Positions 55,645 to 63,711 of a DNA stretch of 64,000 nucleotides are shown one piece after another. How positions within the stretch are numbered: the first letter of the stretch is position 1; every line of letters begins with the position of its first letter. The translations under genes and the position numbers were made by a program. The notes beneath the pieces were generated by a model that did no database searches, was not told the DNA's origin, and saw only the letters and a program-made list of their open reading frames with translations. Source of the stretch: a bacterium (GTDB lineage Bacteria > UBA4055); the NCBI GenBank assembly GCA_029559475.1, contig JAKQBN010000055.1, forward strand, positions 1-64,000, in the 5' to 3' direction.

Positions 55645-56898
55645 TTATTTAGATTTATACTGATTAATTTCTTCGAATCTTAAATCATAATACTTCTTTG
55701 CGATTTCAGGAAACTCCATTTCAAAATCAATCATTGCTTTATAACAAGAGCAATATCCTTTTATGATGTTTGTATGGGTCAGGTGGTATTCCTCATTTGC
55801 TTTACAGTACTGTCTAAAGCTTTTCTTTTTTAAAAAGTTTGGTTGATTACACCATCTTGCCAACTGTATATACATTGATTTATATTTAGATTCTTTATAA
55901 TCCTCATATCTCATTATATAAGGCAAACATCCATGTTCCATTATTATTTTAATACGTTCAAAAGTATTCTCAATATCTCGTTCATCCTGGCTATCGTATC
56001 CGGTAAGGACATATAATTTTGTGGATTTTTTGTAATATTTTTTCCAAATCTTCAAGCTGTTGGAAATTTTTTCAGCATCTTCAATATGGTCAAATGCAAA
56101 TATAAAATCACCTTTGTATTTAACTTTTGCAAGCCGTTCAGCTTTATCAGCTGTCATTAGTCGTATATCTAGACCCTGTCTAAATTGGAAAGGCTTCCCA
56201 GTAGCTATTAATGCATCAAGAATGGTGTAGAAGTCAGGTGAAGCCATAAAATTGTCATCCCATAAATATATGCCTCGTCTTTTTGGGTCTAAAAATTCCG
56301 AGATTGGAGAGTGTTTAATAACACGGTCATATTTCCTGTTAACACAATAACTACATTTTCTAAAACAACCTCTTGTCGTGAATCCGATTGAGTAATTCAA
56401 GTAATCTTCATATCTAATAACATTCTTAGTAAAATTATCTGTTTGACTAGAAATAAAGTCTGTATAGAGTTCATAATCAGGCATGTGATGTTCTATCTTA
56501 TCCGGTAGATCTGGACTGTCCATCCCATAGAAACCTGTACCTCCGATAATTATCTCTTTATTATCAATTCTCTTTTGAATAACAGCTGGAATTTTAGTAA
56601 AATTAAAAACTTTAGACATTATTAAAAAATCATAAATATCTTCTTTCAATTTATCTGCAATTTCAGAGTAGTCACATATTAATTTAACGCTATGTCTGAA
56701 CTCTTTGCAATATCCCGATATTTTAAGTAAAGCAAGATTTGGATGCTTTGTGCCTTGGTCAAGAAGGTCGGCATCAATTATTCCAATTTTAAATTGTTTG
56801 TCGTTAGCCTCAATTAATTCACAAAAAATGAATCCTAATTTATTTTCGAGGAGTTTGTAGTAATTATTTTTTTGAAGGTTTTCTTTTTTACTTAACAT
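55645..56898 (-). CDS. Radical SAM protein with B12-binding-like N terminus
   Basis: About 417 residues from ATG 56898 (the frame opens with TTG 56907). N-terminal Rossmann-like part: IGIIDADLLDQGTKHPNLAL, YDFLIMSKVF, IIIGGTGFYG. Radical SAM cluster C-x3-C-x2-C (~178, 182, 185) in RGCFRKCSYCVNRKYD, then LWDDNFMASPDF and FRQGLDIRLM. This resembles radical SAM proteins seen in phages and prophages. First gene of the six-gene operon; substrate unknown, a nucleoside or DNA modification is an inference. Confidence 0.85.
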   Translation of the reverse strand: MLSKKENLQKNNYYKLLENKLGFIFCELIEANDKQFKIGIIDADLLDQGTKHPNLALLKISGYCKEFRHSVKLICDYSEIADKLKEDIYDFLIMSKVFNFTKIPAVIQKRIDNKEIIIGGTGFYGMDSPDLPDKIEHHMPDYELYTDFISSQTDNFTKNVIRYEDYLNYSIGFTTRGCFRKCSYCVNRKYDRVIKHSPISEFLDPKRRGIYLWDDNFMASPDFYTILDALIATGKPFQFRQGLDIRLMTADKAERLAKVKYKGDFIFAFDHIEDAEKISNSLKIWKKYYKKSTKLYVLTGYDSQDERDIENTFERIKIIMEHGCLPYIMRYEDYKESKYKSMYIQLARWCNQPNFLKKKSFRQYCKANEEYHLTHTNIIKGYCSCYKAMIDFEMEFPEIAKKYYDLRFEEINQYKSK

Positions 56899-57197
56899 AA
56901 TTTCCAAGTTTTAAAGTTACAGAATGCTTAACTGAGAGGAAAGTGAGGACTATTTTTGATAGCAATAGACCACTTTTTGTTTAATAGAATGAGATATTTT
57001 AATGAACTGCTTCGTTTTATAGCTGCGTTATCGTTTCATTTATGACATTAGGAAAATAAAACCTTATGAATGAATAATCAAGTAAATTGCTTTAGTATTT
57101 TGTCTGATATAATTCGAATTAATTAACTTTCTTATACCTGAATACTGCGTAGTTGGTTACGACTGTGCTGTAATGTAAAATATATTATACAAATGTA
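56899..57197. other. Intergenic region with duplicated permease tail
   Basis: No gene. It holds the upstream region of the minus-strand radical SAM operon, no recognisable promoter on that strand, and at 57127-57173 a copy of the 3' end of the ABC permease gene found intact at 58923. Confidence 0.6.
57127..57173 (-). repeat. Duplicated 3' end of the ABC permease gene (distal copy)
   Basis: 47 bp, 44 identical to 58931-58977: CTTTCTTATACCTGAATACTGCGTA is shared in two parts with GGTTACGACTGTGCTGTAA, separated by three variable bases. On the minus strand it would still encode the C-terminal STVVT.YAVFRYKKVN and stop. Confidence 0.85.
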
Positions 57198-57226
57198 TTG
57201 ACAAAAATAATTGACATGTGTATATT
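57198..57226 (+). promoter_or_regulatory. Consensus sigma70 promoter of the XRE-Panacea gene
   Basis: TTGACA (57198-57203), 17-nt spacer, TATATT (57221-57226). The expected start point near 57233 leaves a short leader with AGGAGG. TACA-AA-TGTA just upstream could be an operator half-site pair. Confidence 0.8.
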
Positions 57227-57255
57227 GCAGCTACATATTATACAGGAGGTTTATG

Positions 57256-58110
57256 ATGGCGATGAATGAATACATTAGAAAAATGAGAGAAATGAAAAAT
57301 ATTTCTCAAGAGATCGCCGCAAAAGAACTGGGATATACAAGACAGACATATATACAGATCGAGAGCGGCAGCAGAGATATTACTTTAAGCGAGTTGAAGA
57401 AACTTTCGGCTATGTTTGATATTCCTTTTAATAAATTTGTGACCGAAACAGAACCTGACACATTTAACATAGATTTTGAGGAAAAGGAAGCGGATATTGA
57501 GTCAAAGGAGATAAGGATAAGTGTTCCGCAGAACAGAGTCGGTAAATTCAAGGAGGTTCTGCTTTATATTCTGTCTAAGGCGGGAGCAAAGCCGAACATT
57601 GGTGAGACAGCTATTTATAAACTTTTGTATTTTATTGATTTTGATTATTACGAGAAGTATGAAGAACAGTTGATAGGGGCGAATTATATCAAAAATCATT
57701 ATGGACCGACTCCAGTGATATTTAAAAAACTGACTGAAGAAATGATCGCTGATAATGAGCTTGAAGTGATCGAAAAAACTTATTATGAATTCAATCAAAA
57801 GAAATATTTACCGAGAAGATGTGCCGATTTAAGTAAAATATCCGCCCGTGAGATTAAGCATATTGACGAGGAACTGGAAAGGCTAAGTGATAAAAATGCA
57901 GCTGAGTTGAGCGAGCTGTCGCATAAAGATGTCCCGTGGATCACAGCGAAGGAAGGTGAAACGATTGAATATGAAGGCGTTTTTTACCGCACAGGAGATA
58001 CTTCGGTGAGATATAAAAAATTGAAAGATCGTATGTCCATGGCTGCGGAAGCTTTGTATAACGATTATTGTTCTGATAAAGAGCTCACTGCATTTACCGA
58101 TCTTATTTGA
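57256..58110 (+). CDS. XRE-family regulator fused to a Panacea (DUF4065) domain
   Basis: 284 residues from ATG 57256, which lies 6 nt after AGGAGG (57253 and 57262 are alternatives). HTH at ~8-58 (SQEIAAKELGYTRQTYIQIE), Panacea domain at ~100-265 (IGETAIYKLLYFIDFDYYEK, NYIKNHYGPTPVIFKKL, HKDVPWITAKEGE). Panacea domains are antitoxin modules that neutralise varied toxins. No toxin sits next to it on the same strand; the PIN pair downstream is on the other strand and has its own antitoxin. An orphan antitoxin or phage-linked regulator is possible. Confidence 0.88.
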   Translation: MAMNEYIRKMREMKNISQEIAAKELGYTRQTYIQIESGSRDITLSELKKLSAMFDIPFNKFVTETEPDTFNIDFEEKEADIESKEIRISVPQNRVGKFKEVLLYILSKAGAKPNIGETAIYKLLYFIDFDYYEKYEEQLIGANYIKNHYGPTPVIFKKLTEEMIADNELEVIEKTYYEFNQKKYLPRRCADLSKISAREIKHIDEELERLSDKNAAELSELSHKDVPWITAKEGETIEYEGVFYRTGDTSVRYKKLKDRMSMAAEALYNDYCSDKELTAFTDLI

Positions 58111-58168
58111 ATAAGTAGGTTTTGAGAACTCAACTATGCGGAGTGTAGTTAGCTTGAGGGATGGTATT

Positions 58169-58585
58169 TTAATTTTTAAAAGGATTTATGATTTTAAGAG
58201 TGTTTTCAATCAGTTGATTATGCTGCATATCTTCGCTGTATAAAATTGAACATCCCGACTCCAATGCGGAAGCAATTACTAAGCTGTCCCAATATGAGAA
58301 TCCATACCGGTCTTTGATTTCCATAGCCTTAATTACATCAAAAGTGCTTATATCGACTACATTAAAATTAGCTATAGTCTCGATAATGATATCATTTACT
58401 TTGCCTTTTGTATTGATAGCTTTTTTTACTAGTGCTGAATAAAGCTCATTTAAAATTTGCGTACTTATGATAATATTTTCAAAATTTTCAGTAATTAACT
58501 TATCGGCTATATTTTTTTTTGAGATATCTTCGCTGTAATAAAGGTAAACCCATACATTGGTATCAATAAAAACCTTATCTGTCAT
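58169..58585 (-). CDS. PIN domain toxin (VapC-like RNase)
   Basis: 138 residues from ATG 58585, which overlaps the antitoxin stop; the frame opens earlier but the start at 58585 gives the standard PIN beginning DKVFIDTNVWVYLYY. The four acidic residues are visible: D in FIDTN, E in ILNELYSAL, D in YGFSYWDSLVIASAL, and D/E in LYSEDMQ. Such RNases cut tRNA or rRNA. Paired with the upstream DUF104-like antitoxin. Confidence 0.88.
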   Translation of the reverse strand: MTDKVFIDTNVWVYLYYSEDISKKNIADKLITENFENIIISTQILNELYSALVKKAINTKGKVNDIIIETIANFNVVDISTFDVIKAMEIKDRYGFSYWDSLVIASALESGCSILYSEDMQHNQLIENTLKIINPFKN

Positions 58586-58781
58586 ATAATTCTTCCCGGT
58601 TGAACTTATAGCCCTTTTCAAATTTCATCTGATATCTTTTAACAAAATCAAGAAAACTTTTCTTTTTGTCGTGTTTTTCATCAATAATAATGACTTTAAT
58701 TTTCTGCCCGTCAACCAACCCGAATTCTTCATCTAAAGTCAGGTTATTGTTATTGTATGTGGCGGTAACTACTTTAAACAT
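58575..58781 (-). CDS. DUF104/AF2212-like antitoxin
   Basis: 68 residues. FKVVTATYNNNNLTLDEEFG then LVDGQKIKVIIIDEK is the small beta domain of DUF104-type antitoxins; the C-terminal basic helix (~45-68) would bind the PIN toxin. GGAGAA precedes ATG. Overlaps the toxin by 11 nt. Confidence 0.8.
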   Translation of the reverse strand: MFKVVTATYNNNNLTLDEEFGLVDGQKIKVIIIDEKHDKKKSFLDFVKRYQMKFEKGYKFNREELYDR

Positions 58782-58922
58782 AATAATTTTCTCCTTTTGC
58801 TATTCTGGTTCAATTTAGCAAAAAAAAGGATTAATTCCAAATGAAATATCAAAAAAGGCGGTCAGGGATGTTCTGACGCAGATTTTCAGAAAAACTGTTA
58901 ATGAACATTGTGATACTCTTCA

Positions 58923-60050
58923 TTAATTCACTTTCTTATACCTGAATACTGCGTATGCGGTTACGACTGTGCTGTAAATGGTCATTATTAAAAAGTGTTT
59001 TGAGATGTCTGAGAAGCCTGATCCTTTTAGGAGTACCATGCGCATTGCGTCTATGAAGTATGCTATCGGGTTGAACCATGTTATGCGCTGCGCCCACATC
59101 GGCATGCTTTGTATGGGTGTGAAGAGGCCTGACATGAGCAGGAAGATCACTAGTATGAACCATGAGATGAACATAGCCTGCTGCTGGGTGTCCGCGAAGG
59201 TTGAGATCACGAGTCCGACGGATAGGACTGCCACGAGGTAAACGGCTGCGAAAAAGAATATGAGGGTGAGGCTTCCGTTGAAGGGGATGTCGAAAATAAG
59301 CTTGGCTATGAATAATCCGAATGTGAGTTCGAAGAGCGCGATGATGAAGAAGGGGGTGAGTTTGCCGATTATGAATTCATATTTTTTTATCGGGGTGACA
59401 TTGATCTGCTCGATCGTGCCTATTTCCTTTTCTTTTACCACGCTCATGGAGGAGAGGAACATTCCGATGAAGGTGACGAGGAGTACGAGTATGCCCGGTA
59501 CCATGAAAGTGATGTAATCAAGTTCGGGATTATACCAGTGGAGATATGATACCTGCACCGTTGAAGATTGTACAGGCGTGATGACATTTATTAGGTTCAT
59601 GCCTTCATCAATATTAAAATCCCTTACGATGCTCTGGGAATATGCCGCTATTATGCCTGCTGCGCCTCCGTCTATGGCGTTGATCAGGAATTGGACTTCA
59701 GCCTTATTTTCTTTGATGAGATCTCTTTCAAAATTCTTCGGGATGACTATTGTGAGTTTTGAACGGTCTTTTAAGATGCCTTCTTCCGCATCTTTCTGGC
59801 TCTGCGGATAGTCGGTTCTGGTAAAATGGGGAGAGGCTTCAAACTTTGAGGCAAGCCTTGTTGAAAGCGGGCTTCTGTCGAGATCGAGCACTCCGAAATT
59901 TACATTTTTTATTTCAAATGTGGTGGCGTTGGCTAAGATCAGAAGCTGGATGATGGGCATAACGAAGATCATCGGGAGCATTGATCTGTTCCTGAAAACC
60001 TGCCTGAATTCTTTCCTCACTATAAAAAAGATCGTTCTCATTCCGGTCAC
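58923..60050 (-). CDS. ABC-2 type permease (YbhR/YbhS-like)
   Basis: 375 residues. N-terminal membrane helix, a large soluble loop (~45-175), then five membrane helices; VVKEKEIGTIEQINVTPIKK is the ABC-2 coupling segment. Second permease of the exporter; ATGA overlap with the first permease gene. Its last 47 bp region is duplicated at 57127. Confidence 0.92.
   Translation of the reverse strand: MTGMRTIFFIVRKEFRQVFRNRSMLPMIFVMPIIQLLILANATTFEIKNVNFGVLDLDRSPLSTRLASKFEASPHFTRTDYPQSQKDAEEGILKDRSKLTIVIPKNFERDLIKENKAEVQFLINAIDGGAAGIIAAYSQSIVRDFNIDEGMNLINVITPVQSSTVQVSYLHWYNPELDYITFMVPGILVLLVTFIGMFLSSMSVVKEKEIGTIEQINVTPIKKYEFIIGKLTPFFIIALFELTFGLFIAKLIFDIPFNGSLTLIFFFAAVYLVAVLSVGLVISTFADTQQQAMFISWFILVIFLLMSGLFTPIQSMPMWAQRITWFNPIAYFIDAMRMVLLKGSGFSDISKHFLIMTIYSTVVTAYAVFRYKKVN
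58931..58977 (-). repeat. 3' end of the ABC permease gene (native copy of duplicated segment)
   Basis: Codes for the permease C terminus; repeated at 57127-57173 with 3 differences in 47 bp. The two copies, in direct orientation, bracket the XRE-Panacea gene and the PIN pair. Confidence 0.85.
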
Positions 60051-61150
60051 AGCCTCGTTTTAAATTTTTTTATACTCAGTCCGAGAAGAAAGACGGTCAT
60101 GGATATCAGCACGAGAGTTTCTTTGTAAACATACGAAAAACCCGTACCTTTGAGCATTATGTTCTTTATGATTATCACGAACCATTTAGCCGGAAGTATG
60201 TGCGAGATCCACTGAAGCGGCCACGGCATATTTTCGATCGGGAAAATAAATCCCGAAAGAAGCACGGTGGGCATCATAAGACCGACGAGGGAGATCATCA
60301 TGGCTACCTGCATTGAACCTGCGACCGTAGAGATAAGAATTCCCAAGGAAAGCGCGGTCGTTATGAACAGGGCGCATTCGGCAATAAGAAGGATCATACT
60401 GCCTCTGACAGGCATACCGAAAACTGTCATTGAGATCCATAATATCAACGTCAGATTGACAAGGGACAGGAGCAGGTACGGAGCGACTTTGCCGAGTATT
60501 ATCTGATACGGCTTAAGGGGAGAGGCCAAGAGGACTTCCATCGTGCCGAATTCTTTCTCCCGTGTGATCGTTATGCTCGTCATCATGGCCGAGATCAGCA
60601 TGAGAATCGTCGCCATTATACCGGGGACGAACATGAAAACGCTCTTAAGCTCCTCATTATAAAGCATCTTAATCTCTGGCGTAATGACAAATGACCTTTC
60701 TTTTCCGGCTGAAAGCGATTGAGAAAAATCCAGAATTATTCCGGTCGTATAAGAAAGCGCGAGATTGGCCATATTAGGCTCCGATGCGTCTGTGATTATC
60801 TGAACTTCGGCTCTGCCTTCTTTCTGAAGTTTTTCCGCGAAACCGCTCTCAAAAACTATAACTTCCTTGACAAGCCCTTTTTTGAATGCCGCGTCTATCT
60901 GACTTTCATCCGTCAGATATTCTTTTAAAATAAAATAATCGGACGACAGGATCTTAGAAGTAAGTTTCTGCGTCATTTCATCCTTCGATCTATCAAGAAT
61001 GCCTATGTTGACCGAATTGAGCTCGTTCCTGATGGCGAATCCGAAAAGTATGACCTGAATTACGGGCATTCCGATAAGAATTATCATCGTTCTGTAATCT
61101 CTTATCAGGTGCAGAAATTCCTTATATACAAATCCTTTGAATTTATTCAT
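60047..61150 (-). CDS. ABC-2 type permease (YbhS/YbhR-like)
   Basis: About 367 residues from ATG 61150 (GAGAGG upstream, 8-nt overlap with the ATPase end); an in-frame extension to 61198 lies inside the ATPase gene. Same layout as the other permease: VYKEFLHLIRDYRTMIILIG start, soluble loop, then helices with TREKEFGTMEVLLASPLKPY. The two permeases probably form a heterodimer. Confidence 0.92.
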   Translation of the reverse strand: MNKFKGFVYKEFLHLIRDYRTMIILIGMPVIQVILFGFAIRNELNSVNIGILDRSKDEMTQKLTSKILSSDYFILKEYLTDESQIDAAFKKGLVKEVIVFESGFAEKLQKEGRAEVQIITDASEPNMANLALSYTTGIILDFSQSLSAGKERSFVITPEIKMLYNEELKSVFMFVPGIMATILMLISAMMTSITITREKEFGTMEVLLASPLKPYQIILGKVAPYLLLSLVNLTLILWISMTVFGMPVRGSMILLIAECALFITTALSLGILISTVAGSMQVAMMISLVGLMMPTVLLSGFIFPIENMPWPLQWISHILPAKWFVIIIKNIMLKGTGFSYVYKETLVLISMTVFLLGLSIKKFKTRL

Positions 61151-61877
61151 TTTTACCTCTCGCAAGATGCAGGAACACCTCATACATCGAACCGACATTA
61201 TAGCTGCTCTTCAGCTCAGCCGGAGTTCCCATCGCGGCTATTTTCCCGTCGACCATCATGCTTATCCTGCCGCAGTATTCAGCCTCATCCATATAATGAG
61301 TGGTCACCAGTACGCTGATACCGTCATCCGCCGCTTTATAGATAAGATCCCAGAACTGCCTTCTCGTCACAGGATCGACTCCGCCCGTAGGTTCATCCAA
61401 GAAAACTATCTTGGGGCTGTGAATTACGGCTACCGAAAAAGCCAGTTTCTGCCTCCAGCCGAGGGGAAGCGATCTTATCAGAGAATCCGCCGATCTTTCA
61501 AGCCCGAGCTCGCTGATCAGCAGCTTCGATCTCTCTTTAATTTCTTTCGTGCTCAGCCTGTAAATTCCCGCGTAGAATTCAATATTCTCCTTAACGGTCA
61601 AGTCCTCATAAAGCGAAAATTTCTGGCTCATATAGCCTATATTCAGCTTGATCTTTTCGGTGTCCTTATAAATATCATAACCGCCGATAGAAGCTTTACC
61701 TGATGTCGGAAGAAGCAGTCCGCAGAGCATCCTGATAGCCGTGGTCTTTCCGGCTCCGTTCGCGCCCAAAAATCCGAATATCTCGCCCTTTTTCACGCTG
61801 AATGAAATCTTGTCGCAGGCTGTGAAGCTTCCGAATTTTTTTGTAAGATCTTCAGTTATTATGATATTTTCGTTCAT
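61143..61877 (-). CDS. ABC transporter ATPase, YbhF second-half-like
   Basis: 244 residues. Walker A LGANGAGKTT, Q loop MSQKFSLYEDLTV, signature LPLGWRQK in place of LSGGQ, Walker B IVFLDEPTGGVDP and VTTHYMDEAEYC. The LPLG signature is that of the second nucleotide-binding half of E. coli YbhF, so here YbhF is split in two genes. ATGA overlap with its partner. Confidence 0.93.
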   Translation of the reverse strand: MNENIIITEDLTKKFGSFTACDKISFSVKKGEIFGFLGANGAGKTTAIRMLCGLLLPTSGKASIGGYDIYKDTEKIKLNIGYMSQKFSLYEDLTVKENIEFYAGIYRLSTKEIKERSKLLISELGLERSADSLIRSLPLGWRQKLAFSVAVIHSPKIVFLDEPTGGVDPVTRRQFWDLIYKAADDGISVLVTTHYMDEAEYCGRISMMVDGKIAAMGTPAELKSSYNVGSMYEVFLHLARGKNE

Positions 61878-62791
61878 TTGTTCTCTTCTTTATTCATCAA
61901 TTCCATAAAGCAGTCCTCGATAGACGGATGCACAGGGAAAATTTTAATGTCTTTATGATCTCTTGCTTCAAGATAGCTTAAGAGTTTATTTCCGTCGGGA
62001 CAGTTCTTAACATCGGCGTGGATGAATTCACCGAAAATATATGCCGAAGTTATGCCCTCGAACTCTTTCAGATCAAAATTCAATCTGGACATATCATTTG
62101 ATCTTACTGCATAAAGATGTCCTGTGAAAGCCGAAACGATATTCTCAAGAGTGTCAATACGCATTATCCTGCCCCGCTGGATCAGAGCTATCCTGTCGCA
62201 AAGCGCAGCTTCATCCATATACGGCGTTGAAACGAGGATCGTAATTCCTTTCGTTTTCAGTTTCTTCAGCATCTCCCAGAATTCGTGCCTTGAAACAGGG
62301 TCAACTCCTGTCGTAGGCTCGTCCAAAAATAGAACTTTCGGCTGATGGATTAGTGCGCAGCATAAAGCAAGTTTCTGCTTCATACCGCCTGAAAGTTGAC
62401 CTGCTCTTCTTTTCCTGAACGGTTCGATCTGAACATAGATATCTCTGATCAGCTCGTAATTATCTTCGACGGTCGTATCGAACACGGTCGCGAAGAATTT
62501 TAAATTCTCTTCGACCGACAGATCCTGATATAATGAAAACCGTCCGGGCATGTAGCCGATAATTTTCCTGATAGCTTTATAATCCTTTTCGACATCAAAG
62601 CCTTCGACAGTCGCGCTTCCGCTGTCTTTTAATAAAAGCGTAGTCAGTATCCTAAAAAGCGTGGTTTTGCCTGCGCCGTCAGGACCGATAAGCCCGAAGA
62701 TCTCGCCTTTATTCACATTAAGGCTGATGTCTTTCAATGCCTGAACTTTCTGATATGATTTATCTATATTTTTAACTTCGATAGAATACAT
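61874..62791 (-). CDS. ABC transporter ATPase, YbhF first-half-like
   Basis: 305 residues. Walker A IGPDGAGKTT (Asp as in YbhF), canonical signature LSGGMKQKLAL, Walker B VLFLDEPTTGVDP, STPYMDEAALCDR, and an extra C-terminal domain (~215-305). One canonical and one degenerate site would form an asymmetric ATPase dimer. Starts 2 nt before the radical SAM stop region (gap 2 nt). Confidence 0.93.
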   Translation of the reverse strand: MYSIEVKNIDKSYQKVQALKDISLNVNKGEIFGLIGPDGAGKTTLFRILTTLLLKDSGSATVEGFDVEKDYKAIRKIIGYMPGRFSLYQDLSVEENLKFFATVFDTTVEDNYELIRDIYVQIEPFRKRRAGQLSGGMKQKLALCCALIHQPKVLFLDEPTTGVDPVSRHEFWEMLKKLKTKGITILVSTPYMDEAALCDRIALIQRGRIMRIDTLENIVSAFTGHLYAVRSNDMSRLNFDLKEFEGITSAYIFGEFIHADVKNCPDGNKLLSYLEARDHKDIKIFPVHPSIEDCFMELMNKEENK

Positions 62792-62793
62792 CT

Positions 62794-63711
62794 TTAATCC
62801 TCAAAAGGATGGATCTTGTTAAAGTCCGGCCGGTAATTATTGTGACTGTCAAACTCCTGAACCCAGCCGTTATCAAGTCCGAGCCTGTTCATTTCTTCGG
62901 TAACGCGCAGATAATCAGCTTCTTTGATCTTATGATTGAGCGCTTCACGGTCGAATTTCTTAGGAGCCCAGTACTGGGACATAAGCGAAATATTTATCTT
63001 AGGCGATATTTCTTCCGCGATCGTTTTTAGAACCGCGAGGCTGTTTTCAACCTCTCCGGGCAGGATCAGGTGCCTGATGATTAGACCGCTCTCAGCGTAT
63101 CCTGAATCGTTAGTGATCAGCAATGAGCCTTTCTGACGATACATTTCCTTTATAGCTTTATAAGCAATTTCAGGATAGTCAGGCGCATCTGAAAGTTCTT
63201 TTGAAAGAACGGGATCGCTGTACTTGAAGTCAGGCAGATAGACATCAACGATGCTTTCGAGCTCCTTCAAAGTCTCAACTCTATCGTACCCGTTTGAATT
63301 ATATACTATGGTCGGCTTGTAAGATCTTTTATGAAGCTCTTCAATGATAGAGAGCATCTGCGGGATCTGATGCGACGGAGAAACAAAACCCAGCACCTGA
63401 ATGCCTTTATCGAGGATATCTATGATTTTATTTACGGCTGCTTCAAGCGTCATTTCATACCTGTCAGCTGCGAATTTATTATCGCTGATCTGATAATTCT
63501 GGCAGTAAACGCACTGAAGATTACAGTGCGCAAAGAACACATTGCAGATCCCGTGCGGGCCGCTTACCGGAGGCTCTTCACCCTTATGAATGCAAATCGA
63601 GGAGATATATATCTTATCATCGAGCCCGCACCAGCCCTTTTCTCCCTTTGTGCGGTCAATTCCGCAATTCCTCGGACACAATGTGCAGTGTTTTAATCTA
63701 TCTGACAACAT
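62794..63711 (-). CDS. Radical SAM protein (PflX/COG1313 type)
   Basis: 305 residues. N-terminal Cys-rich LKHCTLCPRNCGIDRTKGEK, then the radical SAM cluster in VFFAHCNLQCVYCQNYQIS (C-x3-C-x2-C), GFVSPSHQIPQML and YNSNGYDRVETL. Related to pyruvate formate-lyase activating enzymes; the target of this branch is unknown. It overlaps the HlyD gene by 14 nt and is 2 nt from the ATPase, so it is truly inside the exporter operon, which is unusual. Confidence 0.9.
   Translation of the reverse strand: MLSDRLKHCTLCPRNCGIDRTKGEKGWCGLDDKIYISSICIHKGEEPPVSGPHGICNVFFAHCNLQCVYCQNYQISDNKFAADRYEMTLEAAVNKIIDILDKGIQVLGFVSPSHQIPQMLSIIEELHKRSYKPTIVYNSNGYDRVETLKELESIVDVYLPDFKYSDPVLSKELSDAPDYPEIAYKAIKEMYRQKGSLLITNDSGYAESGLIIRHLILPGEVENSLAVLKTIAEEISPKINISLMSQYWAPKKFDREALNHKIKEADYLRVTEEMNRLGLDNGWVQEFDSHNNYRPDFNKIHPFED

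Noticed and set aside
58116-58160. Possible terminator after the XRE-Panacea gene
   Set aside because: Stem of only about 5 bp with interruptions and no T run.
61137-61703. 188-codon frame opposite the ABC ATPase
   Set aside because: Antisense shadow of a gene with all ATPase motifs.
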